The notes under the pieces are model-generated. The model saw nothing but the letters and a program-made list of their open reading frames with translations. It ran no database searches and was not told the origin of the DNA. The translations under genes were made by a program, and so were the position numbers. Shown here piece after piece: positions 25,351 through 33,796 of a stretch of 64,000 bases of DNA (the stretch's first letter is position 1; every line of letters starts with the position of its first letter). Source of the stretch: Verrucomicrobiota bacterium. Its GTDB lineage: Bacteria; Verrucomicrobiota; Verrucomicrobiia; CAIQCK01. The stretch spans positions 1 to 64,000 of the forward strand of contig JACRQF010000012.1 in NCBI GenBank assembly GCA_016222825.1, written 5' to 3'.

Positions 25351-27408
25351 CTATTTGCCGGGCGCGGCGTCTGCCCATCGTTTGCGGTCGCAGAAGAAGA
25401 GCATGTTGACGCCCTCGAATCGCTCAGGCGGGATGGCTTCCTTGAGCGGGAAATCCCTCGGCACCTTCAAGAACCTCAGCACATCGGCCCACGGCCACCA
25501 TTCGTCGTAAATGATCTCCGACAGGAACCGGCGGTTCAGCGTGATCGGCGTCAGCAGCAGCGCGGCGACGTGCTCGTGGAGGTCGTTGATCTTGTAGAAC
25601 TGCTCGCGCTGCATCGGGAGCCAGAGACAACGGCGGTTGCCATACCATGCCACGGCCCAAGGTTGGTCGCTGACCATGAACTCCTTCGCGTCGAGATAAG
25701 CGGTGGCCTCGGCGATCTTCGGCGGGTAATACGGCGGGTAAGCGTAACGATCCGCCGGCTGGCCAATCAAACGCAAGCCGACGGGCAACGCCGTCGCTGC
25801 GACAAACAAGCCGACGACGCAGCCGCGCCAGATCGGAATGAAAATCTGGAGCCGGTCCAGCATGGTGAAAAAGAGCGCCGTGCCATACATCGCGATGAAG
25901 GGAGTCACGAGCACGAGCAGGTTGCCCTCCTGGGCAAGGCCGTTGGGCGGCCGGGGCTGGAGCCCGAGGACGCACATCACGAGGAAGAACACGCCGGCGC
26001 TGCCGACGGCGAACCATTTGAACCGGTTGACCGCAGGGCGGCGGAACCGGTAGAAGAGCGCCGCCGCAAAGAACGCCATGATGACGCCGCCGCCGCTGGC
26101 CCACGGGCTGTCCGTCCAGACCTCTCTCGCATTCGCAGCGGTTTTCATGGAGATCATCTTCAGCGTCGCAGGGGCGAAATTTGGCTCTATGGAACGTTGC
26201 AGGTTTTCGCGAATGAGAGAGGGGACCTTTTCGTAGATGGCAGTCGTGGCGAGACCGAGCGGGTTGTTGCACATCCAGTAGTTCCGCGCCATCCACGGCG
26301 CCGCCGGGATCAGGAACATCGCAGTCATGCCGAGCGCCACCCAGCCGCCGCGCGTCAGTCCCCAGATCCGCCAAGCCAGGATGCACGCGGGCAGAAGCAG
26401 CCAGCCGGCGGAGTATTTCACCAGAAACGCGACGCCAATGATGGCGCCGGCCAGCAGCGCCAGCAACAGCGCGATCACGGGCCGCCGCTCCTGTGAGCGC
26501 AAATCATTGGCGACCACCAAGGCGAGCGTCGCCAGGCACAGCCACATCATCGCGAACATCACGTTCAGGCCGGAGATGGCGTATTGGCAGATGGTTTCCG
26601 AGAGGACGAACAACGCGGCAGCCGTGACGCCGACGCGGCGGTCGAACAACCGGCGGGCGATGAGATAGGTGAGGCAGCCGTTGATCAACGTCAGCGGGAT
26701 GCCGAGGCCATAGACGATCCAGCGGTCCGGGCCGAAGCTGATGTTCGCCTGCTCCGGTTCGACCTTGAACGAAGTCGTCGGCGCCCAGAACAAGGTGAAC
26801 AGCATCATGCATAGCATGATGCCCACGCCGTGCCAGGGCAGCTCGCCTTTGCGGAGCTTCATTCTCAGGCCCCTCGGCACGACCCCGAACAACAGCCATG
26901 CGCTGGCAATCCCCGCCAGCACCCACATCCAGTAGCGCCACTGCATCACGTTGAAGAGCCGCTGCCGGAGCGACGGCGGCTCGCCCGCTTTTGTCTCCGG
27001 CCGCGGTCCGCCGCCGGGCCAGAGGTTGCCTTTCTGCACCATGTAGAACAACGAGCCGATCAGCACTGGATACGCGGGGGGATTCATCAGGTCGGGATGC
27101 TTCTCCAGCATCGCGTTGCGCCAGCGCGGGCAGTTCAACTCCATCCACATGCTCAGCGGCCGGATGAACTGCGTCGTGTAGCCGTCGCCGCGCAGCAGAT
27201 TGCGGCCGAGCTGGGCCTGGTCCATCGCCTCGGCATGGCGTAGCCCGCAGAATTGGTTGCCCGCGTAAAGCAGCAGGAGCGTGCCAAGCGTCACGGCCAG
27301 CAATACGCCGCGCAGCACGCGCTGGCCGATGCCGATGTCCAGCGAATGAACCGTGTCCTGAATCGCGGCTTGTATCGGCCGCAGTCTCTCTTCTTCCGGG
27401 TTGCTCAC
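25351..27408 (-). CDS. GT39-like multipass glycosyltransferase/mannosyltransferase
   Basis: 685 residues with roughly a dozen membrane helices from residue 33 onward. The first periplasmic loop has the family-like R-H-A-E-A-M-D-Q-A-Q-L-G-R-N-L-L-R-G-D-G-Y (about 56-76). This matches the D/E-containing loop of PMT/ArnT-type GT-C enzymes, which use a polyprenyl-phosphate sugar at the outer face of the inner membrane. A soluble C-terminal 150 residues follows. Sugar and acceptor are unknown. The GTG at 27408 overlaps the stop of the NtrC-type gene by 4 nt, so it is the last gene of the two-component operon. Confidence 0.7.
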   Translation of the reverse strand: MSNPEEERLRPIQAAIQDTVHSLDIGIGQRVLRGVLLAVTLGTLLLLYAGNQFCGLRHAEAMDQAQLGRNLLRGDGYTTQFIRPLSMWMELNCPRWRNAMLEKHPDLMNPPAYPVLIGSLFYMVQKGNLWPGGGPRPETKAGEPPSLRQRLFNVMQWRYWMWVLAGIASAWLLFGVVPRGLRMKLRKGELPWHGVGIMLCMMLFTLFWAPTTSFKVEPEQANISFGPDRWIVYGLGIPLTLINGCLTYLIARRLFDRRVGVTAAALFVLSETICQYAISGLNVMFAMMWLCLATLALVVANDLRSQERRPVIALLLALLAGAIIGVAFLVKYSAGWLLLPACILAWRIWGLTRGGWVALGMTAMFLIPAAPWMARNYWMCNNPLGLATTAIYEKVPSLIRENLQRSIEPNFAPATLKMISMKTAANAREVWTDSPWASGGGVIMAFFAAALFYRFRRPAVNRFKWFAVGSAGVFFLVMCVLGLQPRPPNGLAQEGNLLVLVTPFIAMYGTALFFTMLDRLQIFIPIWRGCVVGLFVAATALPVGLRLIGQPADRYAYPPYYPPKIAEATAYLDAKEFMVSDQPWAVAWYGNRRCLWLPMQREQFYKINDLHEHVAALLLTPITLNRRFLSEIIYDEWWPWADVLRFLKVPRDFPLKEAIPPERFEGVNMLFFCDRKRWADAAPGK

Positions 27409-28799
27409 AGGTCTTCCAGTTTATAGTCGTGCAGCTTCCGATGCAAGGTGCGTCGGCTGATGCCGAGCCGGCGCGCGGCTTCGCTGCGGTTGCCCTCGGT
27501 GGCTTTCAGGGCGTTGATGATCATCAGCCGTTCCACTTCGTCCAGGGTCAGGCTGCTCTTGGCCAGTTGCTCCGGCGGCACGGCGCCTTGCTCGTGCGCG
27601 GACTGAACCATCGCGCCCACGGCGGGCGGCAGGTCGCGCGCGGTGATCTTGTCGCCGCGGGCGAGCACCACCGCGCGCTCGATGGCGGTGCGCAGCTCGC
27701 GGACGTTGCCGGGCCACTGGTAAAGCAGCAACGCGTTCATTGCCTCCGGCGTGATTTCGGAGATGATCTTGTTGTTCTCGCGGGCGTATTCCCGCAGGAA
27801 CGCGTTCGCCAGCAACACCGTGTCCTCGCCGCGCTGCCGCAACGGCGGCAGGGTGACGGTGACGACTTGCAGGCGGTAAAAGAGGTCGTCGCGGAACTTC
27901 CCGGCCTTGACCAGTTCTTCGAGGTTGCGGTTGGTGGCGGCGACGAGACGCACGTCCACCGACAGCGTTTTGTTGCCGCCGACGCGCTCGAATTGCCGCT
28001 CGCCGAGCACGCGGAGAATCTTCACCTGCACCGACGGGTCAATCTCGCCGATCTCGTCGAGGAAGATCGTGCCGCCGTCGGCTTCCTCGAAACGTCCGAT
28101 CCGCCGCTCCAGCGCGCCGGTGAACGCGCCCTTCTCGTGGCCGAAAAGCTCGCTTTCCAGGAGGTTCTGCGACAGCGCCGCGCAATGCACCGCCAGGAAC
28201 GGCCCGTTGCGCCGCGGGCTGAGTTGGTGGACGGCGCGTGCCACCAGTTCCTTGCCGGTGCCGCTCTCGCCTTGGATCAACACCGTGGCGCGGCTCGGCG
28301 CGACCTGACGGATCGTATCGAGCACCTCGACCATCGGCGCGGACTGGCCGATGATGTTCTCCATCCCGTAACGCTTGTCGAGCTGCTGCCGCAGCGTGAC
28401 GTTCTCAGCTTCCAGGCGGCGGCTCTTGAGCGCGCGCGCCAGCACCAGTTCCAGCCGGTCGAGGTCCATCGGCTTGGTCAGGTAGTCGTGTGCGCCGCGG
28501 CGCATCGCCTCGACGGCGTTCTCGACGGTGCCGTAGGCGGTCATGACGATGCAGACAGGCGGCCGCGCGACGGACTGCGCGCGCTGCACCAGTTGCAGCC
28601 CGTCGAAGTCCGGCATCCGGAGGTCGGTCAGGACGATGTCGAACGTCTCGCTCTCCAACAGCCGCAGCGCGGTCGCGCCGTCCTCGGCGATGGTGATGGC
28701 GTAGTCCTGTTCCAGCGCGCGGCGGAGGCCCTCGCGCGTGTGCTTCTCGTCGTCCACGACGAGCACGGTTGGTTTTCCAAGTGCATTCACGGTTTCCAT
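27405..28799 (-). CDS. NtrC-family sigma-54 response regulator
   Basis: 464 residues in three domains. The receiver (about 11-125) has the acceptor Asp in L-T-D-L-R-M-P. The AAA+ sigma-54 interaction domain (about 150-375) has Walker A G-E-S-G-T-G-K-E, the sigma-54 contact loop G-A-F-T-G-A, Walker B G-T-I-F-L-D-E and W-P-G-N-V-R-E-L. A Fis-type helix-turn-helix lies at the end (A-A-R-R-L-G-I-S-R-R-T-L-H-R-K-L). It activates sigma-54 promoters when phosphorylated, presumably by the kinase encoded just upstream. The ATG at 28799 is 2 nt after the kinase stop; an in-frame TTG at 28805 is less likely. Confidence 0.93.
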   Translation of the reverse strand: METVNALGKPTVLVVDDEKHTREGLRRALEQDYAITIAEDGATALRLLESETFDIVLTDLRMPDFDGLQLVQRAQSVARPPVCIVMTAYGTVENAVEAMRRGAHDYLTKPMDLDRLELVLARALKSRRLEAENVTLRQQLDKRYGMENIIGQSAPMVEVLDTIRQVAPSRATVLIQGESGTGKELVARAVHQLSPRRNGPFLAVHCAALSQNLLESELFGHEKGAFTGALERRIGRFEEADGGTIFLDEIGEIDPSVQVKILRVLGERQFERVGGNKTLSVDVRLVAATNRNLEELVKAGKFRDDLFYRLQVVTVTLPPLRQRGEDTVLLANAFLREYARENNKIISEITPEAMNALLLYQWPGNVRELRTAIERAVVLARGDKITARDLPPAVGAMVQSAHEQGAVPPEQLAKSSLTLDEVERLMIINALKATEGNRSEAARRLGISRRTLHRKLHDYKLEDL

Positions 28800-28801
28800 A
28801 G

Positions 28802-29983
28802 TCAATTCCCTGCCGGCGCTTCCAATTGCCTGACGGTCGTGCCCGACGGCGCTTCCAGCACGCGCGCGCGTCTTTCCGGCGTCGGCAGCCGGACGCGGAA
28901 CACGGTGCCTTTGCCGACGGCGCTGTCCACGTCAATGGCCCCCCCGTGCTGCTGGACGATGCGGCGCACGATCATCAAGCCCAGGCCGGAGCCGCCCTGC
29001 TTGGTGCTCTCGTAAGGCTCGAAAATCTTCCCGATGAGATGGGGCGCAATGCCCGCGCCCGTGTCGGTGACGTTCACGATGACGAACTCCTCCGTCCGCT
29101 CGGTGGCGACGGCCAGCTTGCCGCCGGGCTTCATCGCCTGGAGCGCGTTCTTGATGAGGTTGATGAACACCTGCTTCATTTGGTCATGGTCGAGCCAGAC
29201 GCGCGGCAGGCCGCGGCTGAGGTTGACCTCGGCGGCGACGCTGGCGCCCTGGATTTCGGCGCTCATGAATTGGAGCGTGTCCTCGACGACGGCGTTCAAC
29301 GATTCCAACGCCAAGCGCGGCGGGGTGGGGCGGGCGGCGCGGAGGAAATCCGAGATGATCTTGTCCAGCCGGGCCACCTCCGCCTTGGCGACGCGCACGG
29401 ACTCCTTCAACGCCGCGCGCCTCTCGGCGGGCACGTGGCGCAACTCGCGGTCGAGCAGTTGCAGGTGGATGTTGAGCGAGTTCAGCGGATTGCCGATCTC
29501 GTGCGCGACGCCGGCGGCCAGGAGCGACACGGCCTCGTTGCGCTCGGTGGCGATGGTGTTGGCGGTCTGTTTGCGCGCGGCGGTCACGTCGCGGAGGATG
29601 AGCACCGTGCCGCCGCCGGCGGCCGTGAGCGGCACGGCGTGGAGGTGGAGATAACGCTGCTGCGGGTAGAAGACCTCGATCTCGCGGCTGAAGACGCGGG
29701 GCTTGCCGTTGCCGGTGGCGTCCCATTTCAGGTCGGGCAGGTAGCGGCGCAGGGCGAGGCCGAGCGCGGTTTCCTGCGGCACGCCGAGCAGTTCCGTCGC
29801 CGCTTGGTTCAGATAGGAGATGCGGCCTTCGTGGTTGGTGACGATGACCCCTTCGGCGAGCGAGTCGAACACGGCCTCGAAGAATCCCTTCTCGCGCGCG
29901 AGCTGGCTGAAGTAATCCTGCACTCGCTCGGGGTCGAGCCAGTTCAGTTTGCCCAGCAGTTTTTGTCGAAACTTCGGTTTCAT
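28802..29983 (-). CDS. PAS-domain sensor histidine kinase
   Basis: 393 residues, no membrane helix, so cytosolic. A PAS domain (about 35-135: F-D-S-L-A-E-G-V-I-V-T-N-H-E-G-R-I-S-Y-L-N-Q-A-A) is followed by HisKA with the phospho-His in G-V-A-H-E-I-G-N-P-L-N (about 158-168). The HATPase domain has the N box I-N-L-I-K-N-A-L-Q-A, G1 D-T-G-A-G-I and G2 G-G-S-G-L-G-L. It is NtrB-like. It is the first gene of a kinase-regulator-glycosyltransferase operon. The signal is unknown; the partner is surely the NtrC-type regulator 2 nt downstream. Confidence 0.92.
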   Translation of the reverse strand: MKPKFRQKLLGKLNWLDPERVQDYFSQLAREKGFFEAVFDSLAEGVIVTNHEGRISYLNQAATELLGVPQETALGLALRRYLPDLKWDATGNGKPRVFSREIEVFYPQQRYLHLHAVPLTAAGGGTVLILRDVTAARKQTANTIATERNEAVSLLAAGVAHEIGNPLNSLNIHLQLLDRELRHVPAERRAALKESVRVAKAEVARLDKIISDFLRAARPTPPRLALESLNAVVEDTLQFMSAEIQGASVAAEVNLSRGLPRVWLDHDQMKQVFINLIKNALQAMKPGGKLAVATERTEEFVIVNVTDTGAGIAPHLIGKIFEPYESTKQGGSGLGLMIVRRIVQQHGGAIDVDSAVGKGTVFRVRLPTPERRARVLEAPSGTTVRQLEAPAGN

Positions 29984-30210
29984 CGGTCCAACTCGTCACA
30001 CTATCCGGCGTGCGTCCGGGCGCTCCGGCCACTGGGGCAATTCTGCCCACTCGCGGCCACACTAACGGCGCAAACAATCCTCTTGCCTGATTTCCCGCCG
30101 CGGAATCTATCATAGCCGGCGCGAGAGCTTCAAGCGCGCTCTTCGGGCGGATGTTTTCACTTGCGGAGGGAATTTGAACGGTTAAAGTCGCTGGTAACAA
30201 AGAGCGTCAC

Positions 30211-30615
30211 ATGGAACTGCCCATCATCACCCGGCCGCCTTCCGGAGCTAATGGTCCCATCCGCCTGCTCGTGGTGGATGACGACCCCGACATCTTCGAT
30301 TACTTCCGGGAGATTTGCCCGCTGCCGCGGTTTTCGGTCGCGGCGGCCCCGGACGGGCTGACGGCGGAGCAGATGGCGTTGCGGGAAACTTTTAACGTGG
30401 CGTTCGTGGATTACTTCATGGAGGGGATGAACGGCCCGGAGGCGGCGCAACTCCTGCACAGGGCGCAGCCGGCGTTGCCCGTGGTGTTGATGAGCGGGTT
30501 CTTTGCCGGCAACCGCGAGAAGGTGATGGAGGAGGCGGGCGCCGCCGACTTCCTGGTCAAGCCGATCACCGCTGAGAGCGCCCACGCGATCATCGAGCGG
30601 CTGGTGGGAGGATAA
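30211..30615 (+). CDS. Single-domain response regulator
   Basis: 134 residues, a stand-alone receiver. It has acidic pocket V-D-D-D-P-D (about 24-29), acceptor Asp in F-V-D-Y-F-M-E (about 69), M-S-G (about 94) and the conserved Lys in L-V-K-P (about 115). With no output domain it probably acts as a phosphorelay or protein-binding element. It is paralogous to the frameshifted receiver at 5120-5573, sharing A-F-V-D-Y-F-M-x-x-M-N-G and V-L-M-S-G. It is divergent from the histidine kinase gene, a plausible partner. Confidence 0.85.
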   Translation: MELPIITRPPSGANGPIRLLVVDDDPDIFDYFREICPLPRFSVAAAPDGLTAEQMALRETFNVAFVDYFMEGMNGPEAAQLLHRAQPALPVVLMSGFFAGNREKVMEEAGAADFLVKPITAESAHAIIERLVGG

Positions 30616-30931
30616 GGCTCCCGCCGCCGTTGATGCGGATGTGGAGGACGGGTTCGCTGGCCCGGCCGATATCAACTGCCTGCCCCACTGCAAAACCACG
30701 TTTCTCGGCATGGCGCGGGGCGGTTCCCGGCTGGAAACGGCTGGAACGGCGGGATTGCACCACGGAACGCGGCGATTGTGCCACGGAACGGCCCCACCGT
30801 TCCACGGTCCCGCGTCGCCGTTTCGTGGTGCGCTGGCGGCGTTCCACGATTTCAGGCCGCCGTTCCGAGGTCTGGCGCGACCGGGCCGCAGCCCGGCCAG
30901 CCGCATCCGTGATCCGGCGGCGCGGCGGCGA
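30616..30931. other. Intergenic stretch containing a 21-bp-period repeat
   Basis: 316 bases between the receiver gene and the end of the di-haem peroxidase gene. Apart from the repeat array at 30739-30885 I see no gene. Both strands are open because of high GC, but the translations are low-complexity. Confidence 0.5.
30739..30885 (+). repeat. 21-bp-period degenerate tandem repeat (about 7 units)
   Basis: Units begin at 30739, 30760, 30781, 30802, 30823, 30844 and 30865. Each has a CCACGG-like start and a CCGTT-like end in most copies. The spacing is exactly 21 bp. On the minus strand the period reads as a heptapeptide of the form P-W/R-N-G-x-x-x. The decamer GCCACGGAAC is shared with the array at 543-752, hinting at one family. 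Confidence 0.6.
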
Positions 30932-32296
30932 TTACTTCAACGGGCGGCCGTCGAGTTCGCCGGTGAGGGTGCCGAGGAACTTGACGATGAGCGCGATGTC
31001 GCGCTCGGGAACGTTGGAGTGGAGTTGGTGTTTGGCCATCAGCTTGACGACCTTGGCGAGGTCGCTGGTGGAGCCGTCGTGGAGGTAGGGGAAGGTGAGG
31101 GTGATGTTGCGCAGGGTCGGCACCTTGAACTTGTGACGGTCGGCTTCGTTCTTGGTGACGGCGTAGCGGCCGTCGTCGGCGGGCGTGGGGTTGCCGCGCT
31201 CGGCGAAGTAGTCGCCGTGGAGGCTGAACTTCTCAAAACTCTCGCCGCCGAGGGCCTGGCCGACGTGGCACTTGTAGCAGCCGTCGGCCATGAAGAGCCG
31301 GTATCCTTCCTGTTCGTCCGCCGTCAGCGCGTCGGTCTTGCCGCGCAGGAACTGGTCGAAGCGGGAGTTGAGGGTGACGAGGGATTTCTCGAAAGTGGCG
31401 ATGGCGTCGGTGATGCTGTTCTTGGTGATGCCTTCGGGGTAGAGCTTGGCGAAGGCGGCCACGTAGTCCGGATCGGCCTTGAGTTTGCCGGGCACGTCGT
31501 TCCAGCTCGCGCCCATCTCGATGGGGTTGGCGACGGGGCCGGCGGCCTGGGCCTGGAGGTCGGCGGCGCGGCCGTCCCAGAACTGGACGAAGGCGTGGGA
31601 GGCGTTGAGGACGGTGGGGGCGTTGATGCCGCCTTTCTGGCCCTTGATGCCGGTGGAGTATTGGGCCTGGTCGGTGCCGCCCTTCTTGAGGTCGTGGCAG
31701 GAGGCGCAGGAGAGGGTGTTGTCGCCGGAGAGGCGGTTGTCGTGGTAGAGCTTGCGGCCGAGAGCGACCTTGTCCGGATTCAAACCTTGCGGAGCGGTCA
31801 GCGGCAGGATGGGGCTGGCAAAGAGCGGATGGGTGCCGTCCGCCTGGCCGTTCGCCCGCGCGCGCGCGAAGCGGATCCACTCCATCAACGCCTTCTTGTC
31901 CTCGCTGTTGAGGCCGCTGCCCCAGTGCATCAAACGGTAGTCCGCCGGCGGCATGGAGCCGTCTTCCATGACCCGCTGGATTCTTGCCAGCACCGCTTCG
32001 TTGGGGGGCGTCGGGCCAAAACAGTCCAGGAGGGCGTTGAATTCCTCGGTGCCGTGCTTGATGTCCTTGGCGATCATGGAGGAAGCGACCGGGAGGTTGG
32101 CGTAGAACGGCAGCGTCGCCTTGTCGGAATGGCAGTCGAGGCACTTCTGCTCAAAGATCGAGGCCACCTTTTCGTGCCGCGCATCCTTGACGTGCGTCCG
32201 CAGCGCGGGATCCGGCTTGCGGGTGGCGAGCAGGTTGGAAACGGGAAATGCAAGCGCGAGGGCGAGCAACAGGGCGATGCAGAGCAGTTTTTTCAT
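30932..32296 (-). CDS. Di-haem cytochrome c peroxidase (MauG/CcpA family) with extra N-terminal haem domain
   Basis: 454 residues. A signal peptide (1-24) is followed by a haem-binding domain with C-L-D-C-H (about 53) and its M-P-P-A-D-Y ligand region. The peroxidase core then has C-A-S-C-H (about 203) and C-Y-K-C-H (about 338), plus the family's F-W-D-G-R-A and P-T-L-R-N-I-x-L-T-x-P-Y-L-H-D-G-S. Periplasmic enzymes of this family reduce H2O2 or carry out long-range oxidation. The third haem resembles the fused haem_bd module found in many Bacteroidetes/Verrucomicrobia. It is a single gene, convergent with the receiver gene. Confidence 0.88.
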   Translation of the reverse strand: MKKLLCIALLLALALAFPVSNLLATRKPDPALRTHVKDARHEKVASIFEQKCLDCHSDKATLPFYANLPVASSMIAKDIKHGTEEFNALLDCFGPTPPNEAVLARIQRVMEDGSMPPADYRLMHWGSGLNSEDKKALMEWIRFARARANGQADGTHPLFASPILPLTAPQGLNPDKVALGRKLYHDNRLSGDNTLSCASCHDLKKGGTDQAQYSTGIKGQKGGINAPTVLNASHAFVQFWDGRAADLQAQAAGPVANPIEMGASWNDVPGKLKADPDYVAAFAKLYPEGITKNSITDAIATFEKSLVTLNSRFDQFLRGKTDALTADEQEGYRLFMADGCYKCHVGQALGGESFEKFSLHGDYFAERGNPTPADDGRYAVTKNEADRHKFKVPTLRNITLTFPYLHDGSTSDLAKVVKLMAKHQLHSNVPERDIALIVKFLGTLTGELDGRPLK

Positions 32297-32482
32297 ATTC
32301 GCAGTCCTTCTTCCTTCCTCGAATAACGCCCTGCCTCAGGGCGACCAAAACGCCGCGATACTACACCAGCCGTCGGCGGCGTGCAAGGTTCGGGTGGCTC
32401 TCCCAATCCCGCCGCTCTGCCGGCTCACAAATCTCGCTTTCCCTTTGACGCGCCTGCCAAGTTTCCGCAATATGCCGCGCTT

Positions 32483-33703
32483 ATGAAACTAGACCAAGTT
32501 TACGCCAAGTTGCAGGAACACTCCGATAAGAAGATCTGTTTGCTCGTGCTGGACGGTGTCGGCGACATCGCCGTCGAAACCACCGGCTGGAAGACGCCGC
32601 TGGAAGCAGCCAAGACGCCGAACCTCGACGCGCTCGCCAAACGCAGCGCGCTTGGCCGGCTCACGCCCGTCGCTCCCGGCATCACGCCCGGCAGCGGTCC
32701 CGGCCACCTTGGCTTGTTCGGCTACGACCCGCTGGAGTTCGAAGTCGGCCGCGGCGTCATCGAGGCGCTTGGCCTCGGCATGGAACTGAAGCCCGGCGAC
32801 GTCTGCGCCCGCGCGAACTTCTGCACGCTCGACGCGAAAGGCATCGTCACCGACCGCCGCGCCGGCCGCGTCGCCACGGAGATCACCGAGGAGCAGTGCG
32901 CGTTGCTCGGCAGCAAGATCAAGAAGATCGGCGACACGCAGGTGCTCATCAAAGCGGGGAAGGGGCACCGTTTCGTCGTCGTGTTCCGCGGCAAAGGTCT
33001 CGAAGGCCCGCTCACCGACACCGACCCCGGCCACGAAGGCATGGGCATCGCCACCGCCAAGCCCGCGGGCAACACCGCCGGCCAGAAGAAAGTCGCCAAG
33101 CTGATCGCGGAGTTCTACAAACAGGCGCTGCCGCTCCTCAAGGGCCGCAAGCCCGCCAACGGGTTCCTCATGCGCGGCATCGCCCACCAGCCGGCCATCC
33201 CGACCTTCGAGGAGCGTTACGCCCTCAAGGCCGCCTGCGTCGCCATCTACCCGATGTATAAGGGTCTCGCCCAACTCGTCGGCATGACCAAGATCGAAGG
33301 CGCGCACGACGTGAAGGAGGAGTTTGAGCTCGCCATCAAGGCCAAGGCAGACTTCAACTACGTCTTCGTTCACTACAAACCGACCGACGCCAGCGGCGAG
33401 GACGGCAACTTCCCCGCGAAGGTCAAGGCCATTGAGGAACTCGACGCCGCGCTGCCGATGCTGCTCGACGCGAAGTTTGACGTGCTCGCCATCACCGGCG
33501 ACCACTCCACGCCCTGCCCGGTGAAAGGCCACTCCTGGCATCCGCAGCCGGTGCTGATCCATAGCGACATCAGCGGCAGCGACGGCTTGGATCGCCTCAC
33601 CGAGAAATGCGCCAACAGCGGCTCCCTTGGCATCATGGAGGCGAAGTATCTCATCCGCCACATGCAGGCCAACGCGCGGATGTTCGCGAAGTTCGGCGCG
33701 TAA
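32483..33703 (+). CDS. apgM: Cofactor-independent phosphoglycerate mutase, archaeal type
   Basis: 406 residues from the ATG at 32483, the right length for ApgM. It has V-L-D-G-V-G-D near the N terminus (first metal site), the phosphoserine region P-G-S-G-P-G-H-L-G-L-F-G-Y-D-P (about 72-86), the T-D-R-R-A-G-R motif (about 118) and C-terminal metal site I-T-G-D-H-S-T-P (about 335). It interconverts 3- and 2-phosphoglycerate in glycolysis. It ends before a bidirectional terminator and is convergent with an oxidoreductase gene. Confidence 0.93.
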   Translation: MKLDQVYAKLQEHSDKKICLLVLDGVGDIAVETTGWKTPLEAAKTPNLDALAKRSALGRLTPVAPGITPGSGPGHLGLFGYDPLEFEVGRGVIEALGLGMELKPGDVCARANFCTLDAKGIVTDRRAGRVATEITEEQCALLGSKIKKIGDTQVLIKAGKGHRFVVVFRGKGLEGPLTDTDPGHEGMGIATAKPAGNTAGQKKVAKLIAEFYKQALPLLKGRKPANGFLMRGIAHQPAIPTFEERYALKAACVAIYPMYKGLAQLVGMTKIEGAHDVKEEFELAIKAKADFNYVFVHYKPTDASGEDGNFPAKVKAIEELDAALPMLLDAKFDVLAITGDHSTPCPVKGHSWHPQPVLIHSDISGSDGLDRLTEKCANSGSLGIMEAKYLIRHMQANARMFAKFGA

Positions 33704-33735
33704 AGACGCGCGCAGCGTTTTAGCTTCGGCTGAAA

Positions 33736-33775
33736 ACGAGAAGGACAGGCGAGTTGCCTGTCCTTCTCTGTTTTG
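33736..33775. terminator. Bidirectional rho-independent terminator
   Basis: A perfect 13-bp stem GAGAAGGACAGGC (33738-33750) and its complement (33756-33768) with a 5-base loop is followed by TGTTTT. On the other strand the stem is followed by GTTTTC. It lies between the convergent apgM and oxidoreductase genes. Confidence 0.85.
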
Positions 33776-33796
33776 AGTTGTGAAGTGTGAAACGCC

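Noticed and set aside
27429-29015. 528-residue open frame on the plus strand
   Set aside because: Antisense to the NtrC regulator and histidine kinase, whose motifs are complete. The plus translation is Arg/His/Leu-rich shadow sequence.
32489-33661. 390-residue open frame on the minus strand
   Set aside because: Antisense to the phosphoglycerate mutase gene; no domain features.
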